Below, piece by piece: positions 1-5,032 of a DNA stretch of 5,032 nt. A program made the translations under genes and the position numbers. The stretch is from Candidatus Saccharibacteria bacterium UBA5170 (GTDB taxonomy: Bacteria > Patescibacteriota > Saccharimonadia > Saccharimonadales > Saccharimonadaceae), in the NCBI GenBank assembly GCA_002413425.1, contig DHWY01000002.1, forward strand, positions 283,122-288,153, in the 5' to 3' direction. Every line of letters begins with the position of its first letter. Position 1 is the first letter of the stretch. The notes under the pieces are model-generated. The model was not told the origin of the DNA and searched no databases. It was given only the letters and a program-made list of their open reading frames with translations.

Positions 1-440
1 GGGTTGATGACCGAATCCTTCGTCGAGCAATAACTAGCGGTACTATCGGGAACTTTGATGAATCGAATCTTGTTGGTTGATAGGTTGGGATTATAAATAT
101 TACTATTAAGCCCGTTCGCCGTGCTATCGGACAGTGTTTTGCCGTAATTCCATATATAACTGTACTGCCCCACGCACAAACGCCCGCCAAAGTCAGAATT
201 GATATATTTCGTGCCAACCGCGGCGGTGTCAATCGAAAAGGATGGACTGATGGCAATACTGCGCTGCAGCTCGGTCGTCAGCGAACGTCCGGCCTGATTG
301 ACTTCTTTGAGCGTCAGTCCCCGGTTATAAATATTACTTATCTGAATCACGGTCATGGCAATGGCCATCAACAGGACGGAGATAAACGTCATAGCCAGCA
401 TGAGCTCTATAAGCGTAAAGCCTTTATTATCGTGGTTCAT
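1..440 (-). CDS. Type IV pilus minor prepilin, PilW/GspJ-like (partial, 3' end beyond window)
   Basis: The frame opens with ATG at 440 and stays open to base 1, giving 146 residues with no stop, so the C-terminus lies outside the window. The start is a class III prepilin signal: a 7-residue leader ending in Lys-Gly, cleavage before Phe8, FTLIE with the conserved Glu at mature position 5, then a hydrophobic helix to about residue 34. The next stretch, GLTLKEVNQAGRSLTTELQR (41-60), resembles the amphipathic helix of PilW/PilJ/GspJ-type minor pilins. The visible ectodomain has two cysteines, C89 and C138. The gene overlaps the preceding PilV-like gene by 14 nt. A GAGG Shine-Dalgarno site at 448-445 lies 4 nt before the ATG inside that gene, so translational coupling is likely. 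Minor pilins of this type help prime pilus assembly and sit at the tip. The prepilin class is certain; the PilW rather than another subtype call rests on order and helix style. Confidence 0.85.
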   Translation of the reverse strand, partial: MNHDNKGFTLIELMLAMTFISVLLMAIAMTVIQISNIYNRGLTLKEVNQAGRSLTTELQRSIAISPSFSIDTAAVGTKYINSDFGGRLCVGQYSYIWNYGKTLSDSTANGLNSNIYNPNLSTNKIRFIKVPDSTASYCSTKDSVIN

Positions 441-1026
441 AGAGCCTCACAATCGTACCCAAAGTCATCGGTGTTGTCTGGTTGGAACTCTGCCAGCAAG
501 CACTGATATGAAAATCAACAGAGCCGGAGCTATTCCCAGCTACAACAGCGGAGCGAACGGCCTCGATCCAGATACCCTCGGCGTTGGTCAGGACAGTCGG
601 TGTCGAGGAATCGTAGCGCAGCTGTGAGTAGGTTGGCACAGCGGTAGTAAGTTTCGTGTCGGGCTCGAGCTTGGCGGTCTTGGTATTGATGATAAAAGCA
701 CCAGTTGGCAGAGGCTGCGGACACGTACCAAAGGCCGAAGCCTGAGGGACAGGGTTGGCGACAATTTTGCTCCACTCACCCGACGCTTCACCACTGACAG
801 CATTGGGATAGGCCGCGATATACGAATCATGGATAAAGCGTAACGCTTCGGCCTGTGCATCGATTTCTTGCCGAACCAAGGTAATTTCAAGTGAACGCTG
901 CGCGGTGGCCGTGCCTTGATTCATAATCGACAGACTGCCGACAGCCACCAGGCTAAAAACCGTGACGGCAAACAACACCTCTATAAGCGTATCGCCTTTT
1001 TGCAAGGAACGTACAGTAGTTAGCAT
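427..1026 (-). CDS. Type IV pilus minor prepilin, PilV/GspI-like
   Basis: This 199-residue protein has an 11-residue basic leader (MLTTVRSLQKG), then DTLIEVLFAVTVFSLVAVG, a prepilin N-terminal helix with Glu at mature position 5. The mature first residue would be Asp12 instead of the usual Phe or Met, which is odd but fits PilV/GspI-like CPR pilins as I recall them. After the helix, SIMNQGTATAQRSLEITLVR and a long amphipathic segment lead to a small ectodomain with two cysteines, C102 and C177, that could pair. Its ATG overlaps the stop of the FimT-like gene by 7 nt (ATGCTAA), and its own TAA overlaps the PilW-like start by 14 nt. A purine-rich GGGGGA at 1041-1036 is the only Shine-Dalgarno candidate, about 9-10 nt away. 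The inferred role is a tip/priming pseudopilin processed by PilD. Prepilin identity is firm; subfamily assignment is moderate. Confidence 0.88.
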   Translation of the reverse strand: MLTTVRSLQKGDTLIEVLFAVTVFSLVAVGSLSIMNQGTATAQRSLEITLVRQEIDAQAEALRFIHDSYIAAYPNAVSGEASGEWSKIVANPVPQASAFGTCPQPLPTGAFIINTKTAKLEPDTKLTTAVPTYSQLRYDSSTPTVLTNAEGIWIEAVRSAVVAGNSSGSVDFHISACWQSSNQTTPMTLGTIVRLYEPR

Positions 1027-1781
1027 GTCGAACTATCCCCCATGTCATTCGAGCGCACCTGAATAGAGCTGGCGGTTGAAGCATAGGCACCAATGACAAC
1101 TGCCAAGCCACCCCCAAAGCCACCATCAGAATCGACGCAGACTCTGCGCTCGGCTTGTCCTGGAATAGCATTTCCAGCCACAATTAAAGCGTGCAGCGGT
1201 GCCGCAACACCGTCACCAGTAAATGTATAGGTCAGTCCACTCGTCGGAGAACGCAGTATTAACAGAGTGATCTGGCGGGGCATGGTTGGTGATTTCGCAC
1301 CCGAGCCACTCGCTGGCCAGGCAATCCGCGCTCCCCATTCAAGCTGCGATGTTTCGGTACTGGTAGGCAAAAGTGATAATTTGTAGTCCTGTAACTCCTT
1401 AATGTCAGTGGCGTATGACGGCGCCGCTATTGGATTACTACCAACCACAATACTTTGAGTAATAACTGTATCAACAATCGTCAAGTAGCGTCCCAAGACG
1501 ACACAATCCGATTGACCGCGTGGCAGTGTCGTCCCTGAGGTATCAATGACTGCATTTGCAGTACACGACACGTCAGTTGCGCGTACTTCATTACGGACAG
1601 TCGATACATCAGAGTACTGTTGTTCAAAAACAGATTTAAGAATAGAGACACTGTCACGATAGCGCTGAATATTAATCGACGATCCCGTACCAGCAAGAAT
1701 CGCCACCACCAGTACGCCCGTGACTGCCAAAAAGAGCATGGTCTCGATGATCGTAAATCCGGATTTATACGTGGCGCTCAT
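1020..1781 (-). CDS. Type IV pilus minor prepilin, FimT/GspH-like
   Basis: This 253-residue protein has an 8-residue leader (MSATYKSG), cleavage before Phe9, FTIIE with Glu at mature position 5, and a hydrophobic helix to about residue 30. The middle is Ser/Thr-rich. The C-terminal part holds RRVCVDSDGG (212-221), a glycine run and an AVVIGAYASTASSIQV segment, which resembles the C-terminal beta region of GspH/FimT-type pseudopilins. Its length is above the roughly 150-190 residues usual for FimT/GspH. There are four ectodomain cysteines: C73, C93, C215 and the very last residue C253. It is the first of three overlapping minor-prepilin genes and lies 41 bp after pilD. The ATG at 1781 is chosen because the leader, cleavage site and helix follow at the right distance; an extended -10 box ends 9 nt upstream and no Shine-Dalgarno site is present. 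Prepilin class is certain; the FimT/GspH label is an inference from order and C-terminal style. Confidence 0.88.
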   Translation of the reverse strand: MSATYKSGFTIIETMLFLAVTGVLVVAILAGTGSSINIQRYRDSVSILKSVFEQQYSDVSTVRNEVRATDVSCTANAVIDTSGTTLPRGQSDCVVLGRYLTIVDTVITQSIVVGSNPIAAPSYATDIKELQDYKLSLLPTSTETSQLEWGARIAWPASGSGAKSPTMPRQITLLILRSPTSGLTYTFTGDGVAAPLHALIVAGNAIPGQAERRVCVDSDGGFGGGLAVVIGAYASTASSIQVRSNDMGDSSTC

Positions 1782-1790
1782 TTGAGCATA

Positions 1791-1799
1791 ATTATAGCA
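1791..1799 (-). promoter_or_regulatory. Extended -10 promoter for the minor-prepilin cluster, probably leaderless
   Basis: On the minus strand the bases read TGC-TATAAT, a perfect -10 hexamer (1796-1791) with an upstream TG (1799-1798). The best -35 position at 17-bp spacing reads TTATAC, a poor match, as is tolerated at extended -10 promoters. A start point 6-8 nt downstream would fall about 1-4 nt before the ATG at 1781, and the intervening TATGCTCAA contains no ribosome-binding sequence. The simplest reading is a leaderless or nearly leaderless mRNA for the FimT-like gene and the two coupled genes after it. The motif is seen directly; activity and start point are inferred. Confidence 0.6.
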
Positions 1800-1822
1800 T
1801 AAGCGAGTAGCCCGTATAAGGC

Positions 1823-2701
1823 TTAAAGTGCAACGCCAAGATAGGTCTCGATCAGATATATACCAGCGAATTGGGCAATAACAAAACCAAGAATCAACAG
1901 CGGACCAAACGGAACGTGCGAATCACGCTTCAATCGCCCGCTTATCATAGCTGGAATAACAATCAGACAACCAATCAGGTTGGCAGCAAAAAGAGCCACG
2001 AAAGCCAATCTCCAGTCAGCCAACAGCAGCGCCAGCCCGAGACCGAGTTTAACGTCTCCAAACCCTATCCATTTCCCCCGTGAAATCAAATATAACACCA
2101 GGTACAGACCGCTTAATATAACGGCCGCTCCCACGACACTCAGCAGTGCGTTCAGCCTATCGGCTGACCGTAGTATGACGATTGCCACGCTGAGGACCCC
2201 TAGACCAATAACGACGAAATTGACTCTGTCCGGTAACAGAAACCACTTGGTGTCGTAAGAAAATAAGATAGCCAACCCGACTCCGGCGACGAGCCAGATA
2301 ATGAACTGAGTAATCGCGAGAGGTGTTTCCAGCGGATAGGGCCAAAAAGCGAATGAAAGAACAAATAATAACGCAACCCCCAGTTCGATCAGCGGTTCAA
2401 GGTAACCGATTGGAATATGGCATTGGCGGCATTTCCCCCGCAAAGACAGCCAGCTCACTAGCGGGATTAAATCATACCAACGCAGTACGTACGAACAATG
2501 CAGACACCTCGATCGATCGTGGGCGGCGCCACCAGTTGTCAATTTCTTGAGACGTTGGTACTCATCTTTATCGTATTCCTCGTGATGAGCTTTGTCTTCC
2601 GACAGCTGGCGGGCACGTAAGCGCCAAACCATCGCCCCTGCAAAGCTGCCGAGACATAAACCAGTCAGAATAAGGGCGAGATAAATAACGACGTTTTCCA
2701 T
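1823..2701 (-). CDS. pilD: Prepilin peptidase / N-methyltransferase (PilD, type 4 prepilin-like leader peptidase)
   Basis: This integral-membrane aspartic protease cuts prepilins after the leader Gly and, in the bifunctional family, methylates the new N-terminus. From the ATG at 2701 it has 292 residues, normal for PilD. A first membrane helix (about 4-27) ends in GSFAGAMVWRL. A cytoplasmic loop carries two zinc-type CxxC pairs, C66/C69 and C91/C94, flanking YDLIPLVSWLSLRGK; this is the domain linked to methylation. The peptidase part has SYDTKWFLLPD (D150 or D158) and the GxGD motif GFGDVKLG (catalytic-type D216) among about seven more hydrophobic helices. All expected catalytic and metal residues are present. 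An upstream in-frame ATG at 2713 would add MIVL, but it lies inside the -10 box, so 2701 is preferred. There is no Shine-Dalgarno site at either start. Its neighbours, pilA before and three minor prepilins after, are its expected substrates. Confidence 0.96.
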   Translation of the reverse strand: MENVVIYLALILTGLCLGSFAGAMVWRLRARQLSEDKAHHEEYDKDEYQRLKKLTTGGAAHDRSRCLHCSYVLRWYDLIPLVSWLSLRGKCRQCHIPIGYLEPLIELGVALLFVLSFAFWPYPLETPLAITQFIIWLVAGVGLAILFSYDTKWFLLPDRVNFVVIGLGVLSVAIVILRSADRLNALLSVVGAAVILSGLYLVLYLISRGKWIGFGDVKLGLGLALLLADWRLAFVALFAANLIGCLIVIPAMISGRLKRDSHVPFGPLLILGFVIAQFAGIYLIETYLGVAL

Positions 2702-2708
2702 AAGCACT

Positions 2709-2717
2709 ATCATAGCA
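2709..2717 (-). promoter_or_regulatory. Extended -10 promoter for pilD, probably leaderless
   Basis: The minus strand reads TGC-TATGAT, a -10 hexamer (2714-2709) with one mismatch and an upstream TG (2717-2716). No good -35 element lies at 16-18 bp. The hexamer ends 7 nt before the ATG at 2701, so a start 6-7 nt downstream would coincide with the initiation codon or lie 1 nt before it. The spacer AGTGCTT has no Shine-Dalgarno site. The upstream ATG at 2713 lies within the hexamer and would not be in this transcript. The same TGC-TAT-R-AT arrangement precedes the FimT-like gene. Confidence 0.55.
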
Positions 2718-2736
2718 GGTCACGGAAGTATTCCAT

Positions 2737-2766
2737 ACAAGAAGAGGCCTGCCGGCCCCTTCTTGT
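2737..2766 (-). terminator. Hairpin terminator or attenuator after pilA
   Basis: An inverted repeat starts 15 nt after the pilA stop codon. Read as minus-strand RNA, the arms (2766-2754 and 2749-2737) form 13 pairs with one G-U wobble, enclosing the tetraloop GGCA (2753-2750); the core next to the loop is GGCC/GGCC. The 3' arm is U-rich (UCUUCUUGU), but no U-run follows: the next bases are AUGGAAU. It therefore looks like an atypical intrinsic terminator, or a partial attenuator or mRNA 3'-end stabiliser that separates abundant pilA message from pilD. On the plus strand the wobble becomes an A-C mismatch, so the structure fits minus-strand transcription better. Confidence 0.65.
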
Positions 2767-2781
2767 GTCTTGCTAGATAAA

Positions 2782-3258
2782 CTAACCGTTTTGGCAGAAG
2801 TAGGCACCACCGCCGGATTCAAGTAAAGTCACTACCGTGAATTGACGCGTCGTTCCCGCAAGTAATGTCTGAGTGGCTGGGTTTCCACCAACCGAACCAG
2901 TTGAGTCTCCACACGTGGTAGATTCCGTGACGGTAATAATTCCGTCTCCCGTCGTATCTGAACTCAAGCTGCTCTTTCCAACAGTCCCGTTGACGGCCAC
3001 GGAGGTGGTGTTATCGGAATGATCCTTCACGTAGCTGGCGAGTGTACCTGAGTCCGGAAATTTACCACGATTATTGCCTGTATACGCGACGACTCCGGAG
3101 GCTACGATCGCAACATCGCTTTTGCGGGCCGTGTCGCGTTGGTTACGCTGCAAGGCTGGCAGGGCAATAAAGACCATTAAGAAGATTAGTCCGGCGATAG
3201 CCAAGACCAGTACCACCTCAATAATCGTAAATCCTTTTTCTTTTCGTTGGAGGTTCAT
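2782..3258 (-). CDS. pilA: Type IV prepilin, probable major pilin PilA
   Basis: This 158-residue protein has the size of a major pilin. A basic 9-residue leader (MNLQRKEKG) is followed by cleavage before Phe10, FTIIE with Glu at mature position 5, and a hydrophobic helix to about residue 33. The stem continues ALPALQRNQRDTARKSD (32-48), a charged N-terminal helix half. The ectodomain is rich in Ser, Thr and Gly and ends in a likely disulfide loop, C116 to C155, four residues from the end at YFCQNG. It is judged the major subunit because it is the smallest complete prepilin here, has the only well-formed separate promoter region and Shine-Dalgarno site, follows pilC directly, and is followed by a hairpin that would separate its mRNA. 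This is inference: T4P loci may hold more than one PilA, and another major pilin could exist elsewhere. It is predicted to be exported, processed by PilD, and polymerised on PilC. Confidence 0.9.
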   Translation of the reverse strand: MNLQRKEKGFTIIEVVLVLAIAGLIFLMVFIALPALQRNQRDTARKSDVAIVASGVVAYTGNNRGKFPDSGTLASYVKDHSDNTTSVAVNGTVGKSSLSSDTTGDGIITVTESTTCGDSTGSVGGNPATQTLLAGTTRQFTVVTLLESGGGAYFCQNG

Positions 3259-3268
3259 AGAAACTTTT

Positions 3269-3296
3269 CCACCTTTCTTATGAACTAATTATGACA
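3269..3296 (-). promoter_or_regulatory. pilA promoter candidate and Shine-Dalgarno site
   Basis: The 89-bp gap between pilC and pilA holds an extended -10 candidate, TGT-CATAAT (3296-3288), without a clear -35. A start about 7 nt downstream would leave a leader of roughly 20-25 nt containing AAAGGTGG (3276-3269), a Shine-Dalgarno-like site 10 nt before the pilA ATG. A second possible promoter lies upstream: TAGACA (3350-3345, beginning in the pilC stop codon), 17-bp spacing, TACTAT (3327-3322). The ribosome site is the stronger call; which promoter is used cannot be decided from sequence. Confidence 0.45.
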
Positions 3297-3347
3297 TTTT
3301 TGCGCATAAACGCTTGTGCTTATAGTACCCTAAGTATAGATGAATGT

Positions 3348-4559
3348 CTAGACGTTTATGCCGTTAACCAGGCTGTAAATCGGTAACAGAATAGCACCCA
3401 CCATACCCCCGGCTACCACCGCGAGTACAACCATCAGGACTGGCTCGATGGCCGTTGAGATAGTGCGGATCTGTTCATCAAGCTCATCTTCGTAGACTTG
3501 GGCGACCTTCCCCATCATCTCGTCGATACGGCCAGACTGTTCACCGATGTTAATCATTTGCGGCACCAGCGACAAAATATACGGTTCAGGCTGAATAGCT
3601 GCCGAGAGCGCTTTACCGCCCTTCACCTTTTCCGAGGCGCGCATAATACTCTTTTCAAGCACGGTGTTATTAATAGCCGTCGCTGTAATTCTCAGCATAT
3701 CAAGCATACTGACACCAGTACTGAGTAGGGTTTGCCCAGTACGGGCGAAGCGAGCCATGTAAAGCTTTCGAAACATCGGACCAAAGATTGGAACGTTTAA
3801 TTTGGCCGTATCTTTCAATTTGATTCCACTGTCAGTTTTTAAATATTGTGCCAAGAAATAGCCGCCAATACCAAGGACGATAAGGGTTAGCCACCAGTAG
3901 TGCGCCAAAAAGGCAGCCATATCCACCATGGCTTGTGTCAGAAACGGCAGCTGTTTTTTAAGATCACGATAGAGCTTTTCAACCTGAGGTACGACGGTAA
4001 AGAGCATAAAAAGCAAAACTCCGAAGATAACAAACAGCACGATAATCGGATAAGTCAATGCGCCCTTGATCTTGCTCATAGTGGCGGCGTCTTTTTCTTG
4101 TTGGTTGGCAACCCGCTGTAGCGAGTCGTCGAGCGTTCCCGATAGCTCACCCGCCGAGACAAGTGCAATAAAAACCGGGTCAAACACATCGGTGTGTTTA
4201 GAAAATGAATCAGACAATGTTTTACCGCCTTCTACAGAGGCGGTAATTTCCTGGATAACCGATTGAAGTTGTTTGTTTTGGGTCTGCTCGAGAACCGTAT
4301 GAAGACTTTGCGACAGAGGCAATCCAGCACCAATAAGGGTTGCCAGTTGGCGCGTAAAGACAATCTTGTCCTTAACAGTGATGCGGCCAGCTAACTTCGC
4401 AATAATGTTGCCGTCACCTGACTGCTCTTTGATATCAAGCGGCGTAAAACCTTGTTCTACCAAAAGGTGGGCAGCCGCGCTCTCCGACTCAGCCTGTAAG
4501 GTAGATTTTGTAATCTTGTTGGAAGATTGGTCACGCGCTTCATAAGCAAATTTTTTCAT
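3348..4559 (-). CDS. pilC: Type IV pilus inner-membrane platform protein PilC (T2SS F family)
   Basis: This polytopic membrane protein couples the cytoplasmic ATPases to pilin insertion and removal. Its 403 residues match the family length. A short N-terminal region (MKKFAYEARDQSS onward, about 1-55) resembles the usual PilC N-terminus. It is followed by two T2SSF domains: about 62-185, with FTRQLATLIGAGLPLSQSL (68-86) and SAGELSGTLDDSLQRVA (135-151), and about 265-393, with the parallel FARTGQTLLSTGVSMLDML and NIGEQSGRIDEMMGKVAQVY. Hydrophobic helices lie at about 170-190, 221-239 and 373-394. It has no cysteine. The ATG at 4559 is 2 nt after the pilT stop, with GAGG at 4569-4566 inside pilT and a 6-nt spacer, so pilT and pilC are co-transcribed and probably coupled. 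It ends in TAG at 3350-3348, within the small palindrome GTCTAGAC. Confidence 0.97.
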   Translation of the reverse strand: MKKFAYEARDQSSNKITKSTLQAESESAAAHLLVEQGFTPLDIKEQSGDGNIIAKLAGRITVKDKIVFTRQLATLIGAGLPLSQSLHTVLEQTQNKQLQSVIQEITASVEGGKTLSDSFSKHTDVFDPVFIALVSAGELSGTLDDSLQRVANQQEKDAATMSKIKGALTYPIIVLFVIFGVLLFMLFTVVPQVEKLYRDLKKQLPFLTQAMVDMAAFLAHYWWLTLIVLGIGGYFLAQYLKTDSGIKLKDTAKLNVPIFGPMFRKLYMARFARTGQTLLSTGVSMLDMLRITATAINNTVLEKSIMRASEKVKGGKALSAAIQPEPYILSLVPQMINIGEQSGRIDEMMGKVAQVYEDELDEQIRTISTAIEPVLMVVLAVVAGGMVGAILLPIYSLVNGINV

Positions 4560-4561
4560 AG

Positions 4562-5032
4562 CTAGCCTCGCATCAGCCTTTCAAACTCGGTAAGATCAAC
4601 CGCGTAGTCGCGAGCATTGTCGTACGTAACCGTGCCGCTTTGAACCAGGCCAGCCAACGTTCGATCCATTGTCTGCATTCCCTGATCGGCACCAGTTTGA
4701 ATGACGGCATCGAGCTGATGAGACTTACCCTCGCGAATAATATTACGGACGGCAGAGTTGGCGACGAGAACTTCAGCGGCCACGACTCGTCCGCCACCAA
4801 TGGCAGGCACCAGTCGCTGCGAACAAATTGCCATTAAAATGTTTGAGAGCTGGGCGCGAATCTGGGATTGTTGGTGGGGTGGGAACACGTCAATCATGCG
4901 GTCAATTGACTGGGCGGCGCTGTTGGTGTGAAGCGTGGCAAAGACCAAGTGCCCGGTCTCGGCAATCGTGATGGCGGCGCTAATCGTCTCAAGGTCGCGC
5001 ATCTCACCAATCAGGACGACATCAGGGTCCTG
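4562..5032 (-). CDS. pilT: Type IV pilus retraction ATPase PilT (partial, 5' end beyond window)
   Basis: The last 156 residues of a secretion ATPase are visible; the frame is open at the window edge, so the Met at 5002 is internal. PilT is the hexameric cytoplasmic motor that powers pilus disassembly and twitching. The fragment begins in the Walker B region, QDPDVVLIGEMRDLETI, followed by the His box TGHLVFATLHT (26-36) and SIDRMIDVFPPHQQSQIRAQ. The C-terminal part contains AVRNIIREGK (94-103), close to the AIRNLIRE motif needed for retraction by PilT, and QTGADQGMQTMDRTL. GEMRDLETI with AIRNLIRE separates PilT from PilB, which usually has GEIRD and lacks the second motif. The Walker A and Asp boxes must lie upstream. 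It ends in TAG at 4564-4562, 2 nt before pilC, and carries the pilC Shine-Dalgarno site in its last codons. The absence of pilB here suggests that it lies just upstream or elsewhere. Confidence 0.95.
   Translation of the reverse strand, partial: QDPDVVLIGEMRDLETISAAITIAETGHLVFATLHTNSAAQSIDRMIDVFPPHQQSQIRAQLSNILMAICSQRLVPAIGGGRVVAAEVLVANSAVRNIIREGKSHQLDAVIQTGADQGMQTMDRTLAGLVQSGTVTYDNARDYAVDLTEFERLMRG
4566..4569 (-). promoter_or_regulatory. Shine-Dalgarno site for pilC inside the pilT 3' end
   Basis: GAGG on the minus strand lies 6 nt before the pilC ATG and within the final Arg-Gly codons of pilT. Together with the 2-nt gap, it supports coupled translation of the retraction motor and the platform protein and confirms the choice of the pilC start. 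Confidence 0.6.

Noticed and set aside
91..338. 14-bp direct repeat (ttataaatattact) at 91-104 and 325-338
   Set aside because: Both copies encode the same short peptide SNIYN in frame within the PilW-like gene. With only two copies and no further structure, it looks like coding coincidence.
409..991. Shared 13-mer ctctataagcgta near 409 and 979
   Set aside because: It encodes the conserved TLIE of the prepilin N-terminus in two paralogous genes, so it is protein homology rather than a repeat element.
3304..3323. Weak stem-loop in the pilC-pilA gap (ATAAGC/GTTTAT arms) as a pilC terminator
   Set aside because: It has only six AT-rich pairs including a G-U and no following U-run, so it is not supportable as a terminator.
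3346..3353. Palindrome GTCTAGAC at the pilC stop codon
   Set aside because: It is only 8 bp, has no loop and no second copy nearby. It is too short to claim an operator.
355..4837. Plus-strand ORFs of 60-92 codons (for example 355-627, 1980-2258, 2323-2550, 3900-4121)
   Set aside because: Each lies antisense to a well-supported pilus gene, lacks recognisable motifs, and has a low-complexity or charged composition typical of shadow frames.
4973..5002. ATG at 5002 as the start of a 146-residue protein
   Set aside because: The frame continues without a stop to the window edge, and this Met is inside the Walker B motif GEMRD of PilT, so it is an internal residue of a truncated gene.
1..5032. 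Possible alternative genetic code (UGA as Gly), as in some CPR groups
   Set aside because: All pilus genes read full length with standard stops, and no conserved frame is interrupted by TGA.

Overview
The window is one continuous stretch of type IV pilus (T4P) genes, all on the minus strand, so transcription runs from high to low coordinates. Both ends cut a gene. The protein style suggests a Candidate Phyla Radiation bacterium, most likely Candidatus Saccharibacteria (TM7). The main clues are the PilD variant GSFAGAMVWRLRARQL in place of the usual GSFLNVV..RLP, the pilin stem ALPALQRNQRDTARKSD, the KGDTLIEV minor pilin and the gene order. This assignment is pattern recognition and was not tested by a search. 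The genes read in the standard bacterial code: the six visible stops are TAG three times and TAA three times, and no frame needs TGA recoding, which argues against the UGA=Gly CPR lineages.

Layout in transcription order: the 3' part of pilT (retraction ATPase, 5032-4562); pilC (inner-membrane platform, 4559-3348); an 89-bp gap with candidate promoters and a Shine-Dalgarno site; pilA (probable major prepilin, 3258-2782); a strong hairpin; pilD (prepilin peptidase/methylase, 2701-1823); a 41-bp gap with an extended -10 box; then three minor prepilins in overlapping frames, FimT/GspH-like (1781-1020), PilV/GspI-like (1026-427) and PilW/GspJ-like (440 to beyond base 1). PilB and the PilM/N/O alignment proteins are not here and may lie outside the window.

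The genes form one machine. PilD cleaves and probably N-methylates the four prepilins. PilA would be the bulk subunit, and the three minor prepilins probably form the tip/initiation complex. PilC is the rotor-like platform on which the extension and retraction ATPases act, and PilT powers disassembly. In cultured Saccharibacteria T4P are linked to twitching and to contact with the bacterial host.

The regulatory layout is the least ordinary part. pilD and the minor-prepilin cluster each have a TGC-TAT(A/G)AT extended -10 box that ends only 7-9 nt before the start codon, with no Shine-Dalgarno site, as expected for leaderless mRNAs. pilT/pilC, pilA and the PilW-like gene instead have Shine-Dalgarno-like sites. 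A 13-bp hairpin separates pilA from pilD, so the locus looks divided into three expression modules. I found no RNA gene, CRISPR array, insertion sequence or clearly novel system. The plus strand has only shadow ORFs.
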